Shown: positions 22,388-31,405 of the stretch, one piece after another
How the letters are laid out: each line of letters begins with the position of its first letter
How positions within the stretch are numbered: position 1 is the first letter of the stretch
Source of the DNA: Corallium rubrum
Lineage: Eukaryota; Cnidaria; Anthozoa; Scleralcyonacea; Coralliidae
Direction: 5' to 3'
DNA: 64,000 nucleotides
Assembly (NCBI GenBank): GCA_964035015.1
Contig: OZ036002.1
Coordinates: 1,116,001-1,180,000, forward strand
Notes under the pieces: generated by a model
The model's input: the letters and a program-made list of their open reading frames with translations, nothing else
Told to the model about the DNA's origin: nothing
Databases searched by the model: none
Translations under genes and position numbers: made by a program

Positions 22388-22617
22388 TTATTACTTGGGT
22401 TATCTGCGGTAGAGTAGACCGAGTCTTGGTTTCAGCTCCGTTTCTGTTAAGTATATAATATTATAAAATAACATGTATACTACGCGAGCCCTGATTGGTC
22501 AATTGCCGTGTTTGGATCAGAGTATCCAAAGACGGAAAATTCCCACCAAGACGATTTTTTGAAAATGTCGGACAGTATATCATATTCACTTGTGATTATT
22601 TTATATACTAGAAATAC

Positions 22618-23195
22618 ATGAACGCAACAACCCCTCGCCCGCTTTATATGCATTTTTTAACCCCCCTACCCCCCCCCCCCCTAATTTCTGTTTTTTGTTG
22701 TATTATAAATGACACACAGATCAGAAAACATGCCAGAAAATTAGTAATAGCAAGGTTCATCTGTAGTCATGATTGTATTGACACACCGAAAGAACATGCA
22801 AAGTCAATATCAAAAAAAAACCAACGAGATGAAGCAAATGACAAATTTTCATTCAAAAATATATAATATATAAACAATGGCCAAGAAAAGACACAATGTC
22901 AACGTCCTGGCTTTCAAAGACAATTCTAGACAAAATATTATTTATATTAATTTCATTTTCAAGATTTCTTCCGATTTAACTCAGCTAAACTGGTAAATAG
23001 TAATACGAATCTCCTACCGTTAAACTTTCTTCTGCTTTTGTCACCACAAACACTGGCAATTCAGTCTAGTCTTTTCGGATTGTTTTTCTCGTTCGCGGTT
23101 TCTTACTTTTTTTCGTTGTTGACACATAAACATAAATTAAATATGACAAGGCATCATTCAGTTCTCTTACAGAAACTTTAATCAAACTCACTGAA
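22618..23195. other. Unit-1-specific sequence, non-coding
   Basis: This lies within a block of about 1.6 kb present in unit 1 but not in unit 2. It includes a run of C near 22660-22680 (CCCCCCTACCCCCCCCCCCC). No supportable gene. Confidence 0.5.
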
Positions 23196-23600
23196 TACAA
23201 TACAATACAATAAAAAAAAAGACAAGGTACAAATACGTTACAAACAACAAAAGTGATAAGTGAGTTAGATAAGGGGCTAGCGAACGGACTCTAAGTCCCA
23301 ACTAGGCCAACCCCCGTATACACTACTAAAATAAAGAAATTGACATAAAATTAGAAATTTGCGAGAATACAGATTCTCAGCAGCAGAAAGGTCTGCCAGT
23401 ACTTCTACAATTAGGACACACAGTCTTCCATGTTCCCACTCTATCACTATCGAAGACAGTTTCTAGCTTAGTAAAATAGAAATTGTACAACTGAGATTTA
23501 AAGGAGGAGAAAGTATCTGATTGACGAATTACAAGTGGTAAGTTATTCCAAAGTCGAACAATGCGATTAAAAAAAGAGTCTCTTCATGATCTAAAAAGCC
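23196..23600 (-). mobile_element. 5'-truncated CR1/L2-like LINE, 3' end only
   Basis: The minus strand from about 23585 to 23377 encodes the usual C-terminal tail of CR1/L2 RT proteins: SFFNRIVRLWNNLPLVIRQS, then TFSSFKSQLYNFY and VGTWKTVCPNCRS, ending at a TGA (23379-23377). A 3' UTR of about 180 bp and a short TATTG repeat (about 23196-23215) follow. The 5' side past 23600 is unrelated, consistent with aborted reverse transcription. It differs from the 11.7-14.9 kb LINE. Confidence 0.85.
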
Positions 23601-24119
23601 GTTTGTTTCAACATTTCTTCATTGTTCCCTCTCGAGTTATGTAGAATACACCAGAGCAAAATTCCTTACCGGCTTTGAACAGTTTCAGGACACATCCTTC
23701 TTCTTTCAATTTTACATTTCGGTCGGCATCGTTTTCGGTCTTTATCGTATTCATTTTTAGGCTTTTTCCAGTGGTATTGTTGTCTTTTTGTCGCTGCCAC
23801 ATCTCTTGTTAGTCTTCTTTCTTTGGTCTTTTTCCATAGTAATATTAATGTACATTTTAGCATTTTAGCTGAAACCATTTTTTCTGGCAAAGATTTCTTT
23901 CGTCATGATCGTTGAAAAACTATTTCGTAATCCAACCGAACTTATAAATTATATATTTGCTGACGTAAATTTAAATAATTTGAATAATTTAACAGGTTAG
24001 TTACCAGTACCCTGCTATTCGAACTGCGCAAGTTGTGGATTTGATAACATATATATATACAAACAGGTTTCAGAATTGCTTTCGGCTTTTCATCTCGCGT
24101 GTAAAGTGGACTCCACGCA
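23601..24119. other. Non-coding stretch of unit 1
   Basis: Open frames of 60-75 codons occur on the minus strand but show no domain or splice support. AT-rich. Confidence 0.45.
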
Positions 24120-24361
24120 CGTCGAGATTAGCACCCTCACCCGGGCTCCGGGCCTTCGGCCCTACGCCCGGGCTCGGGGATAAAAGAAGTACCAAATGGT
24201 TTTTTCCGTGTTTGGAGACTCTTATCCAAACACTTGGGAAATTGCTCGACTTTCGAAAAGCTAAAAACACTCGCCTACGGCTCGTGTTTTCTTTTCTCCA
24301 GTCTCGCAATTCCCTGCGTGTTTGGATCAGAGTATCCAAACACGGAAAACCATTTGGTATT
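24120..24361. mobile_element. GC palindrome plus foldback element
   Basis: 24140-24180 is a CCGGGCtCCGGGCCTTCGGC-type palindrome. 24191-24361 has TACCAAATGG...CCGTGTTTGGA arms with their complement at the right, each arm ending in the hairpin GTGTTTGGA-N-TCCAAACAC. A shorter version lies at 30724-30900. Confidence 0.8.
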
Positions 24362-24589
24362 TCTTTAGTAAAAGTTCGTCCAGTGTAATGTTTGAAAATG
24401 TTAATAGTTTTATACGATATCTACTTTCATATTTGAGAAACGACGTTATCATTTTCGTATATTATTCCCCTATTTTGGGTTTGTAGAATGCTTCATTTTG
24501 ATGTACAGCGGAATTTTCTTTTTAATTTTGACGTCATATTGTCAAAGTCGTAATACTACCCGTAGTCAATGTGATGTCATTACGGAAAT

Positions 24590-24925
24590 TTATATGGAAA
24601 GTGAACCGAAATATTCAATATTTACTGCGCTTTCAGCTGCCAGGAGGACCGTAAATGCGGTTCCACACACCAGGCTCGTTCCTAAGTCACTGACGGAAAG
24701 AAGCATGATCAGAAAGTAAGACATACTCTGTTTCAATTTTCGAGAGTTCCAGTAGGCGAGGATCGTGACGAGGTTAAGGAATGTAGCCCTGATGGTCAGG
24801 ATGGAATTCACGGCGCAGGCGAGGACATGATTAAGGAAATAACTCGTCGAAGGAAAGCCAACAGCCATCTGAAATTTGTCCTTGAGTATCGAACAGTTCT
24901 TTACGCTAGCCGTTGAGTGGTTCAT
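24590..24925 (-). pseudogene. GPCR N-terminal fragment
   Basis: From ATG 24925 the frame matches the first 97-98 residues of the intact receptors (TM1, TM2, the TM2-TM3 loop, ending LLAAES). It then runs into unrelated sequence (AVNIEYFGSLSI) and stops. About ten substitutions against copy 1, including an Arg in TM1 (TIRATFLN), make it clearly more diverged than the three intact genes (4-10 differences over 320 residues). It has upstream flank but no TATATATATATA. The segment 24635-25325 is bracketed by a 37-bp direct repeat. It cannot make a receptor; an expressed truncated peptide is not excluded. Confidence 0.93.
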
Positions 24926-25362
24926 GTTTTTGTTCAGCGTCAGTCTATCTTACTTCTGCAGGAATAAACTAACACTAATTCCAAACATTTGGGTTATTTA
25001 TAGACGGACCTTTTTGCAGGTGTTGTAAATTGTATGCAATATTGAATACAGCTCTCATCTGACAGCATCTGCATGTTTCACTCACACATATTAATACACA
25101 ATACAATTATAATACCTTTCTACTGCAAATCAACTTTTTTCAAATATTTCATAAGTGTTAATTTCTACAGATGCAATTTTCACAGATTGTTTATTATATA
25201 CTCTCATCAACTAGTTTCAAGACAATATTTTAATGAATAATTTAGCTATAATAATTTAGCTCAAAAACGTTTTTCAATTTTTAAATTATTATGCATGACA
25301 GAAAAAACTCCAATAATGGTATTTCAAAGTGAACCGAAATATTCAATATTTACTGCGCTTTC
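24598..25362. repeat. 37-bp direct repeats bracketing the GPCR fragment
   Basis: AAAGTGAACCGAAATATTCA and the next 17 bases occur at 24598-24634 and 25326-25362, exactly at the two edges of the GPCR-derived insert. In unit 2 the same 37 bp occurs once (about 31140-31176) with no insert. Confidence 0.92.
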
Positions 25363-25600
25363 CAGTTGATTTTGGAACGGCTAATGTTTTGCCGTTTAGT
25401 CGTTTGAAATTTGTTGTTGTGACGTAATGCGAACAATGTTGTCAAGGCGTTGCCAAGGGCAAGGCACTGGCGCTAGTATATAATAACGCCTTGACAACAT
25501 CGTTCGCATTACGTCACAATTACAAATTTCAAACGACTGAAGTTAACGGCAAAACTTTAGCCGTTCCAAACTCAACTGGAAAGCGCAGTAAAAATGTTTA
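25340..25600. mobile_element. Foldback element, unit 1 copy
   Basis: Arms TTTACTGCGCTTTCCAGTTG...GGAACGGCTAA and GCGTTGCCAAGGGCAAGGC centre, closing with TCAACTGGAAAGCGCAGTAA. The unit 2 copy is at 31155-31405. Confidence 0.88.
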
Positions 25601-25739
25601 TGACAAATCATCTCGTCTTAGCTTTCCTCATCATACATGTATATTGTATGCTCTGCAAACATGAATTACTTTTACTGTACGTAGTGCAAAATAGAGATAA
25701 TTCAGTCACTGATGATCGTGTTTGTTTATTTTTATCCAG

Positions 25740-25853
25740 GAATTGCAAGAAGCTCTAGATCTTCCAGCTGCTGCGTCTTTTAAAAACGTGAGTCCTGCAG
25801 GGGAAGCTGTGGGTGTGCCTTTGAGTCAGGAGCAAGCTAAAATGTGTGTGTAA
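25740..25853 (+). CDS. Orphan terminal exon, copy 1
   Basis: A polypyrimidine-rich TTTATTTTTATCCAG acceptor is followed by an open 37-codon stretch ending [19 protein letters not shown], then [16 protein letters not shown] and AKMCV. The copy at 36424-36537 keeps the acceptor, length and frame, with three residue differences (N16H, E22A, A33T). A conserved splice site plus substitutions without indels suggest it is, or recently was, the last coding exon of a host gene. No upstream exon is recognisable in this window. I do not recognise the protein. It may be a duplicated fragment with no parent here. Confidence 0.55.
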   Translation, partial: ELQEALDLPAAASFKNVSPAGEAVGVPLSQEQAKMCV

Positions 25854-26266
25854 TTAACGTAAATAAGTAATCTCAAACTTACTTTAATGTTATTTTCTCC
25901 AATTTGTAAATTTATACATTATTGTTAATATTTACATGACTTCTATATACAAAGTAATTTAAGAATATAGTTACAGGATTGCAATTGTGATTCAGTTCCG
26001 TCCTAAAATGATCACTTGCTCGTTCATTCATTGATGCCGAGCGTCAGCGAGGCAGCACACTATTCTTGACGTTGCCTCGTGTGACCAGTCCTTTTTCCGA
26101 GCTATGTATAGTCGACCAAGATCTCGATTTGTTAAATTTTCCGTTTGTTTGTTTGTCGGCATTACGTCATCCATATATGAGTTGATGTGACTCAGTGCGC
26201 ATGTTCCGCTACCGTTCAGCTTCTTTCTCGACAGAAAATTCGCGATAAGAACAAATACATCATGTC
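25854..26266. other. Non-coding, duplicated in part at 36538-36718
   Basis: 25854-26024 is collinear with 36538-36718. Unit 1 then carries about 1.57 kb (26025-27600) that unit 2's right part lacks. Confidence 0.6.
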
Positions 26267-26438
26267 TTTACTTTCTCGTGGAAGTATTCATCAAGGTCAT
26301 GAAGGTTTCAGTGGCCAGTCTCGAGGAAAGCAGTGCTCTTTCATGAGTTTATCAGCGCTGTTAACAGCACAAACTATCGAGTGGAACTCGACAACCATGA
26401 TCTCATTCCGCGCGAGAGATGTCGCTGGACAACTTTAA
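26267..26438 (+). pseudogene. Possible OTU-like cysteine protease fragment
   Basis: From an ATG at 26261-26263 the frame encodes MSLLSRGSIHQGHEG, then QSRGKQCSFMSLSALL. The pattern H-Q-G-x-x-x-F-x-x-x-S-R-G-x-Q-C-x-x-x-S-L-x-A-L-L recalls the catalytic Cys region of OTU/viral-type deubiquitinase domains carried by some eukaryotic mobile elements. It stops at 26436. A neighbouring frame (26333-26575) stays open, and a donor-like GAG|GTAAGAT lies at about 26611, so it may be the first exon of a decayed element gene. No His/Asp partner is visible. Weak call. Confidence 0.3.
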
Positions 26439-26895
26439 TACCAACTGTTGTTTGTTGCCGTTGGTTAGAAGACAAGTCAAAGAACTCGTCTATTGAGACA
26501 CGTCGATCAGAAGTTGTCAGCACCACGCCGGCGGTGGATTTTCTAAATTGGCAAATGGCAATGCCACGACAGTGAGGAGAATATCTTGTCGAGGTAAGAT
26601 ATGAGTTTCTACAACTGGCAACTGTGTTCCTTGATAGGAAATTTCACGGTTGTTTTCTTCTATTTTTTAGGTGTATATTGGTGTGGGTTCATTGTGTTTG
26701 CGCTGATCAACGTTCTGACTGCGTGTGTGTATGCTGACAAATTCTGGGCTTAATGATACATTGCTGTATAATTTTATTAAAGCTGTAGATTTGTCAAAAC
26801 ATAATTAAGCACTTGGAATTGCATTGACAGTTTTGCCACAGCATTAGAGCAAGAGGCGTGATTATTTCATATTTGTATATTATTGTGTGTATATC
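26439..26895. other. Unassigned stretch
   Basis: Donor-like (26611) and acceptor-like TTTTTTAG (about 26671) sites occur, but no domain is recognised. Confidence 0.4.
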
Positions 26896-27253
26896 CTCAC
26901 TGATCTCAAATAATAGACTCATTATACTGGATAGAGCATCCGGTGCTCGCTGTGAAGTCGGAATAAATTAGTGGCGGCCATTTCAAGTGGGACCCACTTG
27001 GTTTTCATACAGGCACTTTTAAGTTCTCCCATAACGACAGATACATGTTACAAAAATTTAGCTGGTTTTCGTTAAAAACCCGATCATTTAAAGCGAAAAC
27101 CAGAGGTGAAAACTATGATTCAGCAATATTGTGGGTCCCACCGGATATGGTGGCCGCGAGATTTTTAGCCTCACTTCCGACTTCAATTTTTGCCACGCGC
27201 CAAACAATAGATGCTCTATCCAGTATAATGAGTCTATTATTTGAGATCAGTGG
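26896..27253. mobile_element. Foldback element, TGATCTCAAATAATAGACTC ends
   Basis: A left arm of about 50 bp (CTGATCTCAAATAATAGACT...GGATAGAGCATC) is matched inverted at 27203-27253. Inner blocks (GAAGTCGGAA/TTCCGACTTC, GTGGGACCCAC/GTGGGTCCCAC) also pair. Confidence 0.88.
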
Positions 27254-27623
27254 TATATCCTGTCAAAACCCTTGCCATATTATGTCAGGCGATAAGTTAT
27301 AGTAACTTGTAGTTTTCAATTTCATAATTAAAAAACATAGAAGAAATGTGTAAATACTCTGTATATTGTAATTAATATTAAATTTTGGGACTTTCCAGCG
27401 TCCTTCACAGGCAACTCTTTGGGCTCCTATGGGGAAGAGGTCAGAAAAACTTGGGTGGAGTGGGCAAACTCAGGTGGAGTGGGCAATCTTGGGTGGAATG
27501 GGCAAGGGGGGTGTCACATTGGCTACAGACTACATGAAGTTGCTTGTGGGTTTTAGTCCCATTTGGGGCAGCACTTCACTTGCGATAGTAATTTCTAGTT
27601 TATACATACAGAACGTTTATGAG
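27254..27623. other. Non-coding, with GGTGGAGTGGGC short tandem
   Basis: 27450-27520 repeats GGTGGAGTGGGCAA about three times imperfectly. No gene. Confidence 0.5.
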
Positions 27624-27770
27624 TTAAGGCGGTTTTCCACTAGGCGAAAAATGTCGCGCGAAGCGACATTTCCTTTTGTCACGCAAGCTCTCGAGTGGAA
27701 CTAATTAGCCAAGACAAAAGAGAAATATCGAGTCGGTCGACAAATGTCGCCTAGTGGAAAACCGCCTTAA
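27624..27770. mobile_element. TTAA-flanked MITE (unit 2 left edge)
   Basis: Arms GGCGGTTTTCCACTAGGCGA and complement, bounded by TTAA (27624-27627, 27767-27770). TTAA duplication fits piggyBac or Kolobok-type elements. The copy at 36741-37957 has another element inserted inside. Confidence 0.88.
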
Positions 27771-28611
27771 CTAAATACATGTCTCAACGCTCGATTTCTC
27801 AAAAATAATAAGTCATATATAGCGGATTTTTACATATTTATAAAATGACATTGCGCAAGCGGTGATTGTTTAAAACCCGTGTTTCTATATAACTATGGAA
27901 AACACGTAAAGATTACTGGAACACTTATATATTATTTACATAACTTATAATTATTTATGGTAAAAACGCTCGCGTGCCAGTGTTGTATCGGGATTTACAT
28001 CCACGAGTTTACTAAGAAACAACGAGAAATTAAATACTGCTCGAGGTGCATCCGAGTACAATATTTAATTTCGAGCTTCTTGTTACTGAACGAATGCATG
28101 AATGTAAATCCAGATAGAACACGAACAAAGAGCGCTTTAAACATTTTAATATTCAATTTGAGTACACTGAATATAAAATCTATGCTTGAAAAATCAATGA
28201 CAATCTCGCTGAACATTTACAAGATATCTTTGCTTAAATTTTCTCGCTTAAAACTATAGAAATATGCAAATACTAGTTTATTATAATAAAGTTTAGAGTA
28301 ACTTTCCATAGTAACTAGTTTTTAATATTTCAAACTGTTCAATCTTTTGTATTCCTCGGTATAGCTCCACAATTTCAAAAATTCGGCAACCGTGCTTTAT
28401 TATCCACAGTTAAATTTATCGCACGAGCAATAGCACATGGCTGAGCGTTGCCATGACATAAAGGGTGTCTGGTGTACATTGTCCAATCAGAACTCAGTTA
28501 ATACATCAATGTACGAAAATTGAATATTAAATACTATACATTATTTTTTACATAACTTCTGTCTCAAATTGGTCGCTTGTTCCTTTTAAATTTATACATA
28601 CAGAAAAATTA

Positions 28612-29574
28612 CTAGTTACAACATACTTGTCTCAGAATAATTTTGGCTTCGTTTCTCAGGTCACGATTTTTCCAAAAGAATATAATCGAATTCAAACTAG
28701 GATTCGTTAGGAGAAATGTCACACTCCAAGTCCGGAATACCATGTTATGATAGAAATCGGTTATGTCTACGCCGGCGCGAACTGCAATCGGCATCAAAGA
28801 CACAAAAAAGCAAACGACCACGGTTAAACAAGATTTGACAAGTTTCATGTCTTTAGCAAATTGTTTTCTTTTTCTAATTTCTTCTACTGAGTCAGCTCTC
28901 GAAGTCGTATTCACATTATTTTGAGTCCCCGGACTTTGCGAACTAATATATCTTCTCGAAGATTGCTTGTAAGTACAAAATATTCTTATATTAACGTAAA
29001 CCGTTGTGACAAGAAATAGAGAGAAATTAATCATAATAAAACGTTGAAGGGCTCCTTGTTTGACAAACGAAATGCCCCAAACAGCAAACCAGAGAAACCA
29101 AATACACATTACAATTATCAGTAGTCGTTGTCGGGTTACTTTAACCCGATGGATTACGGGGTGTATTACGCCCATATACCTTTCAAAATTTATTACTGAT
29201 AACACCGTGACGGAAAGTCCTGCCAGAACAATCGATTTTCTGCCGAGGAAAACGGGAACACATGCACCAGTTCCTGCTGTTTCAGCTGCCAGAAGCACCG
29301 TAAATGCGGTTCCACACACCAGGCTCGTTCCTAAGTCACTGACGGAAAGAAGCATGATGAGAAAGTAAGACATACTCTGTTTCAATTTTCTAGAGTTCCA
29401 GTAGGCGAGGATCGTGACGAGGTTAAGTAATGTAGCCGTGATGACCAGGATGGCATTCACGGCGCAGGCGAAGACATTATTAAGGAAATAACTCGTCGAT
29501 GGAAAGCCGACAGCCATCTGAAATTCGTCGATGAGTACTGAACAGTTCTTTACGCTAGCCGTCGAGTGGTTCAT
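28612..29574 (-). CDS. Class A orphan GPCR, copy 2
   Basis: Intact 320-residue intronless receptor. It differs from copy 1 at only four residues: I31L, L35F, T229S and M290T. The last places Thr just before the TM7 NPSLNSIIF segment. All structural oddities of copy 1 (ERY at 131-133, SLMP in TM6, NSIIF in TM7) are kept. About 98.8 percent protein identity and the same flanks show a very recent duplication or gene conversion. Expected at the plasma membrane and coupled to a G protein; ligand unknown. The start codon and the TATA-like element 69-80 bp upstream are conserved. Confidence 0.93.
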   Translation of the reverse strand: MNHSTASVKNCSVLIDEFQMAVGFPSTSYFLNNVFACAVNAILVITATLLNLVTILAYWNSRKLKQSMSYFLIMLLSVSDLGTSLVCGTAFTVLLAAETAGTGACVPVFLGRKSIVLAGLSVTVLSVINFERYMGVIHPVIHRVKVTRQRLLIIVMCIWFLWFAVWGISFVKQGALQRFIMINFSLFLVTTVYVNIRIFCTYKQSSRRYISSQSPGTQNNVNTTSRADSVEEIRKRKQFAKDMKLVKSCLTVVVCFFVSLMPIAVRAGVDITDFYHNMVFRTWSVTFLLTNPSLNSIIFFWKNRDLRNEAKIILRQVCCN

Positions 29575-29642
29575 GTTTTTGTTTAGCGTCAGTTTATCTT
29601 ACTTCTGCAGGAATAAACTAAAATTAATTCCGAACGTTTGGG

Positions 29643-29654
29643 TATATATATATA
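29643..29654 (-). promoter_or_regulatory. TATA-like element upstream of GPCR copy 2
   Basis: Same TATATATATATA run and spacing to the ATG as in copies 1 and 3. Confidence 0.5.
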
Positions 29655-30114
29655 GACAGACCTTAATGTTGCAGCTGTTGTATATTGTATGCAATATTGA
29701 TTACAGCTCTCATCTGACAGCATCTGTTTAATTCACTTACACAGATTAATACAGAATACAATTAACACCTTTCTACTGCAAATCAACTTTTTTCCAATAT
29801 TTCGTAAAGTGTTAATTTCTACAGATGCAATTTTCACAGATTGTTCATTATATACTCTCATCAACTAGTTTCAAGACAATATTTTAATGAGTAACTTAGC
29901 TATAATAATTTAGCTCAAAAACATTTTTCAATTTTTGAAATTATTATGCAAGACAGAAAAAACTCCTATTCTAATGACACATGAATGAAATAATAATATT
30001 AAGAAATTAAATGGAAATGGACTAAAATCGTTATCAATTCCAGTTTTAGAAGATTATATAAAAAAAAGTCCCGGTTCATGACACATTTTGAGTGATTTCT
30101 GAGGTTAAACATTA

Positions 30115-30491
30115 GCGACTTTAAGATGCTAGGACGGCGACGGCGGTTAAAACGCAAGATAAGTTTTACAATTTGAAGAAGTCGCGGTTAACTGACTATT
30201 ATATTTGATATTTGAAGCTAGTTTAATGACTTCTAAAACGCCCCGGTATTGCTAAAATGATTGTAGTGTCTGTATTGAAGTCAATTCTCAAGCAACAGTT
30301 TTCATCTTTTGGCCGTTGACGTCGTCCTGAAGACGTGAAAATGCTTTAAGTGACGTTGTTTTAATTAAGAACGAGGACGGTGTTGAGATTGATCTGAGAC
30401 TAAAAATTACTCGTTCTCTCTGTTTCGAAAAAAAACTTCTTTTGTTTAAAGGACGTCGTCGTTGAGGTTGACGTCGTAGATCTTAAAGTCC
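30115..30491. mobile_element. PIF/Harbinger-like MITE with TTA target duplication
   Basis: Ends GCGACTTTAAGATGCTAGGA and GTAGATCTTAAAGTCC are imperfect inverted copies flanked by TTA (30112-30114, 30492-30494). The unit 3 site (43148-43150) is empty, which confirms the boundaries. A 3-bp TWA duplication is the PIF/Harbinger signature. The interior is rich in GACGTC/GACGACG. Confidence 0.85.
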
Positions 30492-30599
30492 TTATTGCTT
30501 GCCGGTTATCTGCAGTAGAGTAGACCGAGTCTTGGTTTCAGCTCTGTTTCTGTTAAGTATATAATATTATAAAATAACATGTATACTACGCGAGCCCTG

Positions 30600-30900
30600 A
30601 CTTGTCAATTGCCGTGTTTGGATCAGAGTATCCAAACACGGAAAATTCCCGCCAAAACGATTTTTTGAAAATGTCGGACAGTATATCATATTCACTTGTG
30701 ATTATTTTATATATAAAAGAAAGACCAAATGGTTTTTTCCGTGTTTGGAGACTCTTATCCAAACACTTGGGAACTTGCACGACTTTCGAAAAGCTAAAAA
30801 CACTCGCCTACGGCTCGTGTTTTGTTACGCTTTTCTCCAGTCTCGCAATTTCCTGCGGGTTTGGATCAGAGTATCCAAACACCGAAAACCATTTGGTATT
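30600..30900. mobile_element. Hairpin/foldback elements, unit 2 copies
   Basis: 30612-30641 is a palindrome (CCGTGTTTGGA-TCAGAG-TATCCAAACACGG type). 30724-30900 is the counterpart of 24191-24361 with GACCAAATGG / CCATTTGGTA ends. Confidence 0.8.
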
Positions 30901-31154
30901 TCTTGAATGGAAGTTCGTCCGGTGTAATGTTTGAAAATGTTAATAGTTTTATACGATATCTACTTTCATATTTGAGAAACGACGTTATCATTTTCGTATT
31001 TTATTCCCCTATTTTGGGTTTGTAGAATGCTTCATTTTGATGTACAGCGGAATCAGTTTCTTTTTAATTTTGACGTGATATTGTCAAAGTCGTAATACTA
31101 CCCGTAGTCCATGTGATGTCATTACGGAAATTTATATGGAAAGTGAACCGAAAT

Positions 31155-31405
31155 ATTCAATATTTACTGCGCTTTCCAGTTGAGTTTGGAACGGCTAAAG
31201 TTTTGTCGTTTAGTCGTTTGAAATTTTTAGTTGTGACGTAATGCGAACAATGTTGTCAAGGCGTTGCCAAGGGCAAGGCACTGGCGCTAGTATATAATAA
31301 CGCCTTGACAACATTGTTCGCATTAGGTCACAATTACATTCAAACGACTGAAGTTAACGGCAAAACTTTAGCCGTTCCAAACTCAACTGGAAAGCGCAGT
31401 AAAAA
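31155..31405. mobile_element. Foldback element, unit 2 copy
   Basis: Counterpart of 25340-25600, with CGCTTTCCAGTTGAGTTTGG arms and the GCCAAGGGCAAGGC centre. Here the 37-bp flank is single and no GPCR fragment is inserted. Confidence 0.88.

Larger units (their letters stand above)
19645..22617. repeat. Segmental duplication unit 1 (GPCR copy 1 and flanks)
   Basis: From ACATGTCTCAACGCTCGATT onward the sequence is collinear and highly similar to 27777-30712 and 37963-43200 on both sides of the GPCR frame. The duplication is therefore genomic, not by retrotransposition: it covers about 880 bp downstream and about 1.1 kb upstream of the gene. Confidence 0.9.
27777..30712. repeat. Segmental duplication unit 2 (GPCR copy 2 and flanks)
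   Basis: Collinear with units 1 and 3 from ATACATGTCTCAACGCTCG. It retains the complete Harbinger-like MITE (30115-30491). It has the uninterrupted version of the site where unit 3 carries the 2.64-kb element (28106-28111). Confidence 0.9.
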
